Positions 14,127-23,341 of a stretch of 64,000 bases of DNA are shown piece by piece. This DNA is from Mycoplasmopsis agalactiae 14628 (GTDB taxonomy: Bacteria > Bacillota_I > Bacilli_A > Mycoplasmatales > Metamycoplasmataceae). The notes under the pieces were generated by a model, which saw only the letters and a list, made by a program, of their open reading frames with translations, was not told the origin of the DNA and searched no databases. The DNA lies in NCBI RefSeq assembly GCF_000266865.1, contig NZ_AJPR01000004.1, positions 1 to 64,000 of the forward strand. The letters run 5' to 3'. The position numbers were made by a program, and so were the translations under genes. How positions within the stretch are numbered: position 1 is the first letter of the stretch; each line of letters opens with the position of its first letter.

Positions 14127-14567
14127 TTATTTTTCTTCTTTTTCTTTGGTTGCAGATGATTTTTTAGCTTTTTTAGCTGCAATTTTTTCTGCTAATTTAG
14201 CTTCTTTTTCTGCATTCTTTTCTTTTTCAGCTTTAATAGCTTCAGCTTTTTCTTTTTCAACCTTAGCTTTATCTTGCTTTTCTTCTTCTTGTGGGTAGAA
14301 TGAAATTGAATAGCCTTCGGCTAACTTAACAAAAGCTTTTTTAAATTTATTTGTAAATCCGTGGAAACGACCTAGATTTTTAGGTTGCTTGTCAACTTTA
14401 AGTGTGTTAACTGATAACACTTTAACTTTAAATATGAACTCAACAGCTTTTTTAATTTGAAACTTATTAGCTGCTCAATCAACTTCAAATGTATACACAT
14501 TTTTACCTAAAGCTTCGTTTGACTTTTCAGTAAGAACTGGACTTTTAATAACACGAGTTATTTCCAT
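14127..14567 (-). CDS. rplW: 50S ribosomal protein L23 with charged C-terminal tail
   Basis: 146 residues against about 95-100 usually. The first ~95 are normal L23, the tunnel-exit protein that docks trigger factor and SRP. The remaining ~50 are a low-complexity run of Lys, Glu and Ala, probably helical. One TGA-Trp lies in FEVDWAANK. It is the only r-protein here with a notable gap after it (71 nt to rplB). Confidence 0.94.
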
Positions 14568-15517
14568 TATTTAATTCTCCCTTCAAAGTTTTCATAGCCT
14601 TCAGTTGAAAGTACTAAAACATCAGCTCAAATTAAGTTTTCAACAGATACAGATGTTGGTTTTACACAAATTACATTTTGTAAGTTTGCGACTGATTTAT
14701 AGGTAACTTCGTCATTTGTAGCAATCAAAATGTGTTTTTGATTCTTAATGCCTAGTTCGCTTAATTTGTTAATAGCAGCTTTTGTTGAAATTGATTCTAA
14801 TCTGAAGTCATCAACAACAACAGCCTTTCTTTGTGCTAATAAGGTTAAGGCTGAAACAAAAGCGTTGAAACGAACTTTTTTGTTAACCTTAAGTTTGTAG
14901 TTTCTAACTGGTGTTGGGCCAAATGCTCTACCACCACCTACTCATATTGGTGATCTAGTTGAACCAGCACGTGCTCTACCTGTACCTTTTTGTCTTCAAG
15001 GTTTTTTACCACCACCACGCACTTCAGCACGGCTTTTTACATCATGAGTACCTTGACGTCTTGAAGCTCTGTCTGAAATAATAGTGTCAAAAATTGCTTG
15101 TGAGTAAATTTTGTCTGATGCAAATAATTTAGGGTTAAGTTTAGATGTGTCAAACTCTAATTTTGCGCTCTTTTCAAATTTTTCAGCACTAACAGCAGGT
15201 TTTTTAACTGTTTCTTTAACTTCTGAAGCTGCTTTAGCGCTTGTAGTCTTTTTAGTTGTAGCACTTGTTGACTTAGCTTTTTCAGCTGCTACAGTTTTAG
15301 TTGTGCTTTTTGCACTTGTAGTTGATTTTTTAGCTGCTGGTTTTTTAGCAGTTGTTGTAGATGTTGTTGTAGATGTTTTCTTTGTACTTGAAGTTTCTTT
15401 AGCAGCAGTTTCTTTTTTAGCTGTTGCGCTTGTAGTTGATTTTTTTGCTGCAGGCTTTTTAGCAGTTGAAGTAGATTTCTTGGTTGTTGTTTTCATTTCT
15501 TTTTCTAAATCAGCCAT
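14567..15517 (-). CDS. rplD: 50S ribosomal protein L4 with long histone-like N-terminal extension
   Basis: 316 residues against about 205. The L4 core starts near residue 115 and carries the [18 protein letters not shown] loop that lines the exit tunnel. Before it is a low-complexity segment of Lys, Thr, Ser and Ala in which [12 protein letters not shown] occurs twice, reminiscent of histone-H1-like tails. Start 15517 has AAGGAGATAA upstream and overlaps the rplC stop by one base. The first residues, MADLE, match the start of the S5 extension. Confidence 0.93.
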
Positions 15518-16347
15518 TATTTATCTCCTTCAGCAGCTTCTTTTTCTTTAGCAGCTTGTGCAGCTTGCTCTTCTTCAGCTTTTTGAATTAGTGGTTCTAA
15601 TTCAGCTGAAGTCATACCAACTGTAACTTCAATATTGAATTTCTTAGCTTTTTCAATAAGCTCATTCATCTTAACAACTTCTTTAACGTCAACTAATTTA
15701 ATTGCTTCCTTAGTTGGAAGTCCTTTAACAGCTTGCTTAATAATCACAAATGATTTCTTAGCACCTGGAATTGAACCTTTAACTAAAAGTATGTTGTTTA
15801 CTGTATCAACTTTAACAATTTCCAAGTTTTGCACTGTTGTTTTTTCTGAACCTAAGTGACCTGGCATTGTCATGCCTTTAACAACACGGTTACCTGATAT
15901 ATCACCAAGAGAACCAGTTTGTCTAACAGGCTGACTTCCACCACCACCACCGTGTGATTTAGGTCCAATGTGTTGGTTTCATCTTTTAATTGTGCCGGCA
16001 AATCCTTTACCTTTAGAAATACCGGTAATGTCAACTAGTTCGCCAGCTGAAAAAATGCTTGCACTAACTTCTTGACCTAATTCATAGCCTTCCATGCCAC
16101 GAATTTCTTTAATGTATTGCTTAGGTGTTGTTTTAGCTTGAACAAATTGACCAGCTAATGGTCTGTTTACTCTCTTAGCTTTTTTCTCAACAGTAGCTAA
16201 TTGTGTTGCAACATAACCATTTTTTTCTACTGTTAGAACTTTTGAAACAACATTTGGTTTAACTTCAACAACAGTAACTGGTATTCTTTGACCAAGTTCT
16301 GTGTAGATTTGAGTCATTCCAACCTTACGTCCTAAGATTCCTTTCAT
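15517..16347 (-). CDS. rplC: 50S ribosomal protein L3 with C-terminal extension
   Basis: 276 residues against about 210. N-terminal [13 protein letters not shown] and the segment [21 protein letters not shown] identify L3. After the usual end ([13 protein letters not shown]) about 65 further residues follow, ending in an Ala/Glu/Lys-rich helix. Of the two ATGs, 16347 sits 6 nt from AGGAG, while 16353 is almost adjacent to it, so I chose the former. Second gene of the S10 operon. Confidence 0.94.
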
Positions 16348-16402
16348 ATTCATCTCCTAATCTATTTTTGATGACCATAGCTTGCATTAAAACAAGTTGG
16401 AT

Positions 16403-16708
16403 TTATTTTTGTGAAACTTGAATTTCAACACCTGAAGGTAATTCAAGTCTTTTAAGTTTGTCAATTGTTTGTTCACTAGGGTCAATGAAAACAATCAATC
16501 TTTGGAAAGTTCTACTTTCAAACTGTTCACGTGACTTTTTGTTAATGTGAACTGATCTTAAGATAGTAACCACTTCTCTTTTTGTAGGAAGTGGAACTGG
16601 ACCACTAAATTTAGTATTGCTTTTGGTTGCTAATTCGATTATTTTTTTAGCACCAAAATCAGCTAATGAGTGATCAAAACTTTTCACTTTGATATTAACT
16701 TTACTCAT
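16403..16708 (-). CDS. rpsJ: 30S ribosomal protein S10
   Basis: 101 residues, standard. KVNIKVKSFDHSLAD and the segment VHINKKSREQFESRTFQRLI are typical. First gene of the S10 operon. The ATG at 16708 has GGAGG 4 nt upstream; the in-frame start five codons earlier lacks such a site. Confidence 0.97.
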   Translation of the reverse strand: MSKVNIKVKSFDHSLADFGAKKIIELATKSNTKFSGPVPLPTKREVVTILRSVHINKKSREQFESRTFQRLIVFIDPSEQTIDKLKRLELPSGVEIQVSQK

Positions 16709-17322
16709 GTTGCCTCCTTTGTTCATAAATGAACCTTACTCCACAAAAATTTCTTAGCTATCCATAGACAACAAAACGGCTTAACTAACAACCTTTTGCT
16801 TCTTAGTAAATGTTGCATTTACAATTATAGTCAAAAAGTAATTTTTTGTTAGTTTTTATTTAATAATTTTTTGAATTTAAATTTTTAAGCCTAAAATAGG
16901 CCAAAAATGCACTAAAATTGCTTGTTTTGCTCACTAAAATTAGCTATTTTTAACAGTCTTCTAAACTCTCATTAGCATCGGAAACACCAAAAGGAGTTGT
17001 AAGTTTTCTAAAAACTAATTATTATTTATTTTACACCTTAAAAATTAATTGTGCAGAAACATATAAATAAATATAAAATAAAATACTTAACCATTAATAA
17101 TATAAATATATAAATTGTAAGAAAAATTAAAAATAATGCTTTTGTTTCAAAAATACTTTGATATATTAATGTGTTTATAATACAAATAAACCAGTGGAAT
17201 TTTATTTTATCCTTTATTTATAGGGCAATAGGTATGAAAATATAAAATTTGGCTATAAATTTAGTAATATATAAATAGGATAAATAAATATCTTGCTGTG
17301 ATTATTCAGAAGGGAAAATCAA
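16709..17322. other. 614-nt intergenic region between rpsJ and hup
   Basis: Divergent region with no convincing ORF on either strand. It holds the candidate S10 promoter on one side and very AT-rich DNA before hup. I see no recognisable RNA fold, though a ribosomal-protein leader structure could be present. Confidence 0.5.
16824..16829 (-). promoter_or_regulatory. candidate -10 element of the S10 operon promoter
   Basis: The minus strand reads TATAAT about 115 nt before rpsJ, the best -10 match in this leader. No clear -35 box is seen. Inferred from position. Confidence 0.4.
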
Positions 17323-17598
17323 ATGACTAAAAAAGAATTTATCAAGGCAATTGCTAATAAAATGGAAGTTTCAGTAAAAAAGGCAGATCAATTTTTCGAC
17401 GCTTTTGTGTTCGTGCTTAAAGAAGAATTAATTGCCGAAAGCAAAGTGCAACTTTCATCTTTAGGTATTTTTGAAACAAAAATTAGAAGGGGTCGCGATA
17501 CTATAAATCCTTTTACAATGAGTGAGTTATCAGTGCCTGAAAAACGTGTTATTAAATTTACTCCTTCTAAATATCTAAGAGAGCTAGTTAACTTCTAA
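17323..17598 (+). CDS. HU family DNA-binding protein
   Basis: 91 residues, a normal length for HU. The helical N-terminus (TKKEFIKAIANKME) and the beta-arm region (FGIFETKIRRGRDTINPFT-type) are recognisable, ending with a basic segment. HU bends and compacts DNA without strict sequence preference. AGAAGGGA precedes the start. A hairpin-plus-T stretch that could end this transcript (about 17635-17698) lies inside the 3' end of the converging recU. Confidence 0.88.
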   Translation: MTKKEFIKAIANKMEVSVKKADQFFDAFVFVLKEELIAESKVQLSSLGIFETKIRRGRDTINPFTMSELSVPEKRVIKFTPSKYLRELVNF

Positions 17599-17622
17599 TT
17601 TTAATAGCTATTTAAATTAATA

Positions 17623-18114
17623 TTAAGAATAAATATAGGGCAAAAAGTCTATTATTCCCGGATAAGTAAGTGGAATTCTTTTGCCTATTTTTTTTATTCA
17701 TTCATACCTATATTGGTTTTTGCTTTCAATTGTCATAAAGCTTTCATAAGAGAGCAAATAAAACTCATCATATAAGCCGAAAAACACTATCAAAAAGGCA
17801 AGCCCGCCATTTTTATGTATTTCTTTAAGATACTTTGTCTGATGCTCTTTTATATTACTTTTTGCTAAAAATGATTCATTTGTGCTTTTGGCTTCAAACG
17901 CCAAAAACCTGCCTTTATAGCAGCCTATGTAGTCAACAGTTGATTTTTTATAAACAAAAGCATTCGAGAGCAGTAATTTATTTTCAGAATTAGTTATGTT
18001 GCTAAATTTAATTGGCAAGCCTTTTTTCTCAATAAAAGCTATATGATTATAAGTATAGTAATCAATTGTTTGATTAATAATAGTTTCTAATAACATTCCT
18101 CTGTTTTTGTACAT
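17623..18114 (-). CDS. recU: Holliday junction resolvase RecU
   Basis: 163 residues when one TGA is read as Trp near the C-terminus. The N-terminal NRGMLLE motif, the nuclease core STVDYIGCYKGRFLAFEAK (Asp, Glu and Lys in place) and the C-terminal GKRIPLTYPGIIDFL segment match RecU. RecU cuts four-way junctions during recombinational repair and chromosome segregation. The start is uncertain: ATG 18114 puts NRGM near the start as in the family, and a TTG at 18159 in frame is an alternative. It stands head to head with recA, a sensible functional pairing. Confidence 0.85.
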
Positions 18115-18163
18115 ACTTTTATATTTAATTTTTGATAGTTTCTGTATAAAAGTGAACAAAAAC

Positions 18164-18186
18164 GGGAAAAAAGTACTCTTTTTCCC
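18164..18186. repeat. hairpin element, copy 1
   Basis: A 23-nt inverted repeat with arms GGGAAAAA/TTTTTCCC, between the divergent recU and recA genes. A second copy at 31991-32013 shares 19 of 23 positions plus the preceding AGTGAAC. It is followed by a T run on the plus strand, so it could act as a terminator, but no plus-strand gene ends here. Confidence 0.55.
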
Positions 18187-18259
18187 ATTTTTTTCCTATT
18201 TTGCTTTAGTAAGTCATTTTTGCAAATTGTTATTATGAAAGGAATTAATAAATTAATAA

Positions 18260-19252
18260 ATGAAAAACGAAAATAATGAAAACAATAAGCAAATGGATTT
18301 AATTAAAAGTACATTAAATGAAATTACTCGAAAATTTGGGCAAGAAGCTATTATGATGTTTAATCAAGATACAATTGATGAACAAGTAGAAACCTTTTCA
18401 TCTGGTAGCTATTTATTAAATAATGCATTAGGTATTGGTGGCTATCCTAAAGGCAGAATAGTCGAAATTTATGGGCCTGAGAGCAGTGGAAAAACTACTC
18501 TTTGCCTTCATGCAATTGCTGAAGTACAAAAGCAAGGTGGAATAGCAGCTTTTATTGATGCTGAGCATGCAATTGATCCGCTTTATGCACGCAACTTGGG
18601 CATTGACTTAAACACACTTATTTTAAGCCAGCCTGATAGTGGTGAGCAGGCCATGGAAATAGTTGATATTTTAGCTAAGTCAGGCGCTGTTGATTTAATT
18701 GTAGTTGATAGTGTAGCAGCGCTTGTGCCTATAGCTGAATTAGAAGGTGAAATGAGAGATATGCAAGTTGGCGTACAGGCTAGATTAATGTCTAAAGCTT
18801 TAAGAAAAATTACTGGCAACTTGCATAAAAATAAAACAACGGTTATTTTTGTTAACCAAATAAGAGAAAAAATTGGTGTGATGTTTGGCAACCCTGAAAC
18901 AACAACTGGGGGAAGAGCACTTAAGTTTTATGCTTCAGTAAGGCTAGAAGTTAGAAAAACTACTTCAATTACTGAAGGAAAAGATATTACAGGTAATGAA
19001 ATCAAAATTAAAGTAGTTAAAAATAAATTAAGTGCTCCATATAAGAGTTTTACTACCGAAATTTTATTTTCTAAAGGTATTGATTCTACAGGCGAATTAA
19101 TCGAATTAGCCTGTGAAAAAGGTATATTTGACAAAAAGGGTGCTTGGTATGCATATCAAGGCAAGAACATAACTCAAGGCAAAAGAGCACTTAAGGAGTT
19201 TTTAGAAAACAACTTAGAATTTAAACAAGAAATAGAAAAATTAGTGCTATAA
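18260..19252 (+). CDS. recA: recombinase RecA
   Basis: 330 residues, slightly shorter than E. coli RecA. The Walker A motif GPESSGKTT (72-80), Walker B (DLIVVDSVAAL) and the L2 loop (FVNQIREKIGVMFGNPETTTGG) are intact. RecA drives strand exchange and, where present, SOS induction. No LexA-type box is evident upstream. The nearest purine-rich site (GAAAGGA) is about 15 nt before the ATG, which is far. Confidence 0.98.
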   Translation: MKNENNENNKQMDLIKSTLNEITRKFGQEAIMMFNQDTIDEQVETFSSGSYLLNNALGIGGYPKGRIVEIYGPESSGKTTLCLHAIAEVQKQGGIAAFIDAEHAIDPLYARNLGIDLNTLILSQPDSGEQAMEIVDILAKSGAVDLIVVDSVAALVPIAELEGEMRDMQVGVQARLMSKALRKITGNLHKNKTTVIFVNQIREKIGVMFGNPETTTGGRALKFYASVRLEVRKTTSITEGKDITGNEIKIKVVKNKLSAPYKSFTTEILFSKGIDSTGELIELACEKGIFDKKGAWYAYQGKNITQGKRALKEFLENNLEFKQEIEKLVL

Positions 19253-19340
19253 ATAAACAATAAACAAAAGCATAATCATACTAAGTGTTAAAATAATGTA
19301 AGCATATTTAGTAAAAATCTTGCTATTGGAGAAGTGTTTA

Positions 19341-20150
19341 ATGGAAAATAAAGAGCTTAAGATCTTATTTATTGGTGATATTTTTGGCACACCTGGCATT
19401 GAAATGGTTGAAAAACATTTATCAAAGTTAAAGTCAGATTATGATGCAGATGTTGTTATAGCCCAAGGCGAAAATGTTTCGGGCAGAAAAGGGCTAGAGC
19501 AAAAAGATTACTTAAGACTTAAAAAAGCCGGTGTAGATATCATAACTTTAGGCAATCATGTGTGAGCTAAAAGTGACATACTGAACATCATTAATAATCA
19601 AGACTTAGTTAGGCCAGCAAATATTGATGCAGGTTATCCTGGAAAAGGAACGCAATTATATACACTAAAAAATGGCATAACTTTGCGTGTTACTTCCTTA
19701 ATGGGTATAACCTTTAATAAACTTCTTAAGCCTTGAACGCAAGAAGTGGCCAATAGCTTCTTCGATACTATCGATTCAATTAGACAATATCAGCAAAAGG
19801 CGGACTTTCACTTCATCGACTTTCATGCAGAGACAACAAGCGAAAAATATATCTTAGGTTTATATTTAGACGGCTTAGTAGATGCTGTGTGTGGTACACA
19901 TACTCATGTACAAACAAATGATGCACATATATTGCCTAATGGTACTTGTTTTATTACAGATGCAGGTATGACTGGGCCTTATAATTCTGCTATTGGTGCA
20001 AATTTTGAAGAAGTTTACCGCCATATGCGTTTTGAAGAAAAAGTTCTTTTTACTACTTCAAATAATCCAAGTCAGTTTAATGGCGTATTTCTGCACTTGA
20101 ATACTGATAAGAGCAAAAATAAAATTATTCCCATTACAATTCTTCCCTAG
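19341..20150 (+). CDS. YmdB-like metallophosphoesterase
   Basis: 269 residues read through TGA-Trp codons. Motifs of the TIGR00282/YmdB family are in order: GDIFG at the N-terminus, GEN, LGNHVW, FHAE and GTHTHVQT. These ligate a dinuclear metal centre, and B. subtilis YmdB hydrolyses 2',3'-cAMP. Start 19341 is preceded by GGAGAAG at good spacing; an earlier TTG in frame is not supported. A strong terminator follows. Confidence 0.9.
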
Positions 20151-20160
20151 AAGTAATTAA

Positions 20161-20186
20161 AAAAGCGAGAAACTCTCGCTTTTAAT
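20161..20186. terminator. bidirectional intrinsic terminator
   Basis: Perfect 10-bp stem AAAAGCGAGA/TCTCGCTTTT with a 3-nt loop and flanking A and T runs, between convergent genes. Confidence 0.85.
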
Positions 20187-20199
20187 TTGCCTGATAATC

Positions 20200-20210
20200 C
20201 TATAAAACAG
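20200..20210 (+). repeat. CTATAAAACAG element, copy 1
   Basis: Core CTATAAAACAG just after a terminator and 6 nt from the stop codon of the M42 peptidase. The flanks TCCT/AGGA pair around the ATAAAAC centre. Confidence 0.6.
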
Positions 20211-20215
20211 GAATA

Positions 20216-21301
20216 TTAGTTTGCTTTTAACTCTAAACTTTTTTTGCTATCAAAAGCTTTTACAAATTCTGTAATTAAATCTAGAGTTGCTTGAATATCA
20301 ACTAAAGAACATACTCCAATAGGCGAATGTAAATATCTTTGTGGAATGCTTAAAGTTATAGTAGGAACCCCACCAATTCCATATTGTAAAACAGCACCAT
20401 CAGTTCCGCCGCCTTCAGCTATGTATTTATAAACTGGAATATTTTTCTCTTTAGCAATTTCAGTTAGCATATTAACTAATTTTGGATCTGTAATAACAGC
20501 TGCATCTTGAATTAATAATGCTACACCTTTACCTAATGATGGCACGCCTTTGATGCATCCTGTTGTATCATGTGAAGCACCTGTGTCAATTGCAAATGCT
20601 ACATCTGGATTAATAAGTGAAACACTAGTTTTAGCCCCTCTGCAGCCTACTTCTTCTTGAACAGAGCCAACAAGATACAAGTCATTAGCTAAATCAATAT
20701 CCTTAATTCTGTTAGCAAGCATATCTAAAACAGTAACTCCTGCTCTGTTGTCCATTGCTTTACCACCTAAAAGGTCATTTTTTAATTCAATTGTTTCACC
20801 AGACATATAAATTCTGTCGCCAACTTCAATGCCAAAGTCAATTGCTTCTTGTTTACTGAAAAAACCACAATCAACATATAATTCTTTTTCTACTGGCGCC
20901 TTAGTTTTTTTATCAGCTTCTAAAATGTGGATTGATGTGTGTCCAAAAACACCAACTGCTTCTTTATTATCCCTGTTTGTAACAACTTTAGCTTTTGTGC
21001 CAATAACTGCTGTTGGTCAAATTCCGCCAACAGATGAAACTAATAAATTACCATTATCTTCAATGTTTCTAACTAAAAAGCCAACTTCATCCATATGTGC
21101 AGCTATCATAACTTTAGGTGCATTAGCAACTTTTGATTTTTTAGTAATTATTAATGAGCCAAATCCATCACGTGAAAAGTCAAAATTTTGGCTTTTTATG
21201 TTTGCTTTTAACTTTTCAACAACCGGCTCTTCATATCTAGACATAGCTTCAATAGACATATAATCTATTAATTTAGCTTTTAACTCATCATATTTTGACA
21301 T
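20216..21301 (-). CDS. M42 family metallopeptidase (glutamyl-aminopeptidase type)
   Basis: 361 residues read through TGA-Trp. Zinc ligands and catalytic residues of M42 are visible: AAHMDEVGF, GGKAMDNRAG, the Glu pair in QEEVGCRGA, AIDTGASHD and YLHSPIG. These form cytosolic, usually dodecameric, cobalt- or zinc-dependent aminopeptidases that finish peptide degradation, useful in an organism living on imported peptides. Confidence 0.92.
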
Positions 21302-21461
21302 CTTATTCCTTTATACTTTCTTTTAGTTTAAAAAGTTTGTTATTAAATTATAAATTTATAAATTTAAATACTTCGTAAATAATCTAATTAATTGAAATAT
21401 AGTCTAAGTATTTTTGTTTTATTTAACTAAAATAAACAAAATTATTAGATAATTAAACAAT

Positions 21462-22160
21462 ATGACACAAATTAGAATTGAAAAATATATTGCAGATTTA
21501 ACAAACTTAAGTAGAAATGAAGTAAAAAATAAGTTAAAGAAAAAAGCAATCAAGGTTAATGGAGTTATATTAACTAAATTAATAAAAATTGATTCTGAAA
21601 AAGATGTTGTTGAGCTTGATAACAGTGTCATAAAATTTGAAAAATTTCAGTACTTCATGTTCAATAAGCCAGCAAATTTTATTTGTGCTAATAGTGATTC
21701 TGAAGAAGCGACTATTTTTGATATTGTAGGCTTGCCTGCAGGAAAATTTTTCTCTTTTGGCAGATTAGACAAAGATACAGAAGGGCTTTTAATATTAAGC
21801 AATGATGGACAAATGTGTCATAGGGTGCTAAGTCCTAAAAATCATGTACCTAAAAAATATTATGTGAAAGTTGATAAAAAAATTGATAGCAAAATTTTGC
21901 TTAATCAAGAGCCAATAAAAATTAATGATGACTTTGTTGTTTCAAAATACATTCTAGAGCTTATTGATGATAAAAGCTGTTTTTTAACAATTTATGAAGG
22001 AAAATTTCACCAAATTAAAAGAATGTTTGGCTCTCTTGGCTTTTCCGTTTTATACCTAAAACGTGTGCAATTTGGCAAATTACAACTTGATAATAATTTA
22101 AAATTAGGTCAAGTTAGAAAACTTACTGAAGATGAAGTTAAAATGCTTGAATCTATATAA
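21462..22160 (+). CDS. rRNA pseudouridine synthase, RsuA/RluB family
   Basis: 232 residues. An N-terminal S4 RNA-binding domain (1-60) is followed by the synthase domain with FSFGRLDKDTEGLLILSNDG, whose GRLDxxTxGLL motif carries the catalytic Asp, and by KKYYVKV and GKFHQIKRMFG. Whether it modifies 16S or 23S rRNA cannot be told. No Shine-Dalgarno match is obvious. Confidence 0.92.
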   Translation: MTQIRIEKYIADLTNLSRNEVKNKLKKKAIKVNGVILTKLIKIDSEKDVVELDNSVIKFEKFQYFMFNKPANFICANSDSEEATIFDIVGLPAGKFFSFGRLDKDTEGLLILSNDGQMCHRVLSPKNHVPKKYYVKVDKKIDSKILLNQEPIKINDDFVVSKYILELIDDKSCFLTIYEGKFHQIKRMFGSLGFSVLYLKRVQFGKLQLDNNLKLGQVRKLTEDEVKMLESI

Positions 22161-22165
22161 AAACA

Positions 22166-22194
22166 AAAAAAGCAGGCAAAATACCTGCTTTTTT
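22166..22194. terminator. bidirectional intrinsic terminator
   Basis: 11-bp stem AAAAAAGCAGG/CCTGCTTTTTT between the convergent pseudouridine synthase and rpmA genes. Confidence 0.85.
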
Positions 22195-22211
22195 GTGCTC
22201 AATTTAATTAA

Positions 22212-22490
22212 TTATTCAGCACTTGTGCTGTTTTGAACTCTTGTTGGGTAAACTGAAGCATAAACTCTGTTTCTTCTACGCTCAAATTTTACGTAGCCTG
22301 TAATAAGTGCATAAATAGTGTCGTCATTACCACGTCCTGCATTTACACCTGGGAAAATTTTTGTTCCTCTTTGACGGAAAATAATTGAACCAGCTGTACA
22401 GAATTGTCCATCGCCTAATTTAATACCTAATCTTTGACCGCGACTATCACGGCCGTTTCTAGTAGAACCACCGGCTTTCGTGTGTGCCAT
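22212..22490 (-). CDS. rpmA: 50S ribosomal protein L27, without cleavable N-terminus
   Basis: 92 residues beginning directly with [16 protein letters not shown], whose N-terminus reaches the peptidyl-transferase centre. Many Firmicutes and mollicutes encode an N-terminal leader that the Prp protease removes, with prp between rplU and rpmA. Here there is no leader and only 6 nt separate rplU and rpmA. Confidence 0.96.
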   Translation of the reverse strand: MAHTKAGGSTRNGRDSRGQRLGIKLGDGQFCTAGSIIFRQRGTKIFPGVNAGRGNDDTIYALITGYVKFERRRNRVYASVYPTRVQNSTSAE

Positions 22491-22496
22491 AGCTAA

Positions 22497-22796
22497 CTAA
22501 CCTACAATTCCTGTTATTTTAACACGTGTATAAGGTTGACGATGTCCTAATTTACGTTTGTGTGTTGACTTTGCATTGTGACGATATACAACTATTTTTT
22601 TAGCTTTACCTTGTTTTTGGATTTCTCCAACAACTTTTGCACTTTCTACATAAGGTTTACCAATTTTATTATCAAGAAGCAATACTTTATCAAAAGTAAC
22701 TTTTGATCCTTCTGCTCCTTCAATTTTTTCAATAAAAATTGTTTCGCCTTCTTTAACTAGAATTTGTTTACCACCTGTTTCGATTATTGCTATCAT
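22497..22796 (-). CDS. rplU: 50S ribosomal protein L21
   Basis: 99 residues. N-terminal IIETGGKQILVKEGE and the C-terminal HKRKLGHRQPYTRVKI motif are typical of L21. AGGAGG precedes the start. It forms an operon with rpmA. Confidence 0.97.
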   Translation of the reverse strand: MIAIIETGGKQILVKEGETIFIEKIEGAEGSKVTFDKVLLLDNKIGKPYVESAKVVGEIQKQGKAKKIVVYRHNAKSTHKRKLGHRQPYTRVKITGIVG

Positions 22797-22979
22797 TTAG
22801 CATAACCTCCTGTTTGTGGCTCATCTTTAAGGTAATTATTTAAGAAAATAATATTTAAACCTGTTCAGAATGGTTACAAAAGTAACTCTTTTATTTTAAT
22901 ACAAAAATCTAGTTATGAGAGCATTTTTTGTGTTTTTTGAGCTTTTATGATTTCTAAGTTATTGATAAACATTGTAATC

Positions 22980-23246
22980 CTAGTAACTTACATAAACAGG
23001 ATGATATACGGGTTGTACATTTTTAGAACTAGAAGCACTGACTTTTGTTTCGTTTGTGTCTCATTTTGAACTTCCTGTGCTAGTTACTTCTCCTTTTTTG
23101 GCTTTAGAAAGTTTTACTAATGACACAATTTTAGTAGCTATTGTCACAATTGCCGAAACTCCAGCTAATGCAGCAGTTATAGAAAAGCCGCCACGTATGT
23201 GCTTTTCTTGATTTTCATCAAGTTTAACAAATTTATTTTGTTCCAT
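22980..23246 (-). CDS. small peptide with double-glycine leader, bacteriocin-like
   Basis: 88 residues, read through one TGA-Trp. The N-terminus MEQNKFVKLDENQEKHIRGG has the layout of a double-glycine export leader: charged residues, hydrophobic positions at regular spacing and Gly-Gly at 19-20. It is followed by a Gly/Ala-rich hydrophobic helix (22-47) and a Ser/Thr-rich tail. A strong AGGAGG site supports expression. Such leaders are cut by C39 peptidases during ABC export, but no such transporter is in the window. It could also be an ordinary small membrane protein. It stands alone between rplU and mscL. Confidence 0.6.
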
Positions 23247-23299
23247 TTTCCTCCTTTCATTTATTTAATTTGGAAATATTTAGATAGAAAGCAAAAAAG

Positions 23300-23324
23300 A
23301 AAAAAATTGGGAAAAATCCCAACT
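23300..23324 (-). terminator. terminator after mscL
   Basis: Stem TTGGGA/TCCCAA followed on the minus strand by a run of T, about 20 nt past the mscL stop. Confidence 0.65.
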
Positions 23325-23341
23325 TTTTCTAAACTTTTTTC

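Noticed and set aside
15111-15551. 146-codon plus-strand frame opposite rplD
   Set aside because: It mirrors the low-complexity Lys/Thr repeats of L4; the hydrophobic look is an antisense artefact.
17635-17698. Hairpin plus T run as a plain terminator of hup
   Set aside because: It lies inside the recU coding end, whose C-terminal residues are conserved; it may still have dual use, so I did not list it as a separate feature.
23300-23324. Third copy of the GGGAAAAA hairpin
   Set aside because: The stem is TTGGGA/TCCCAA with a different loop and lacks the flanking AGTGAAC; it fits an ordinary terminator of mscL.
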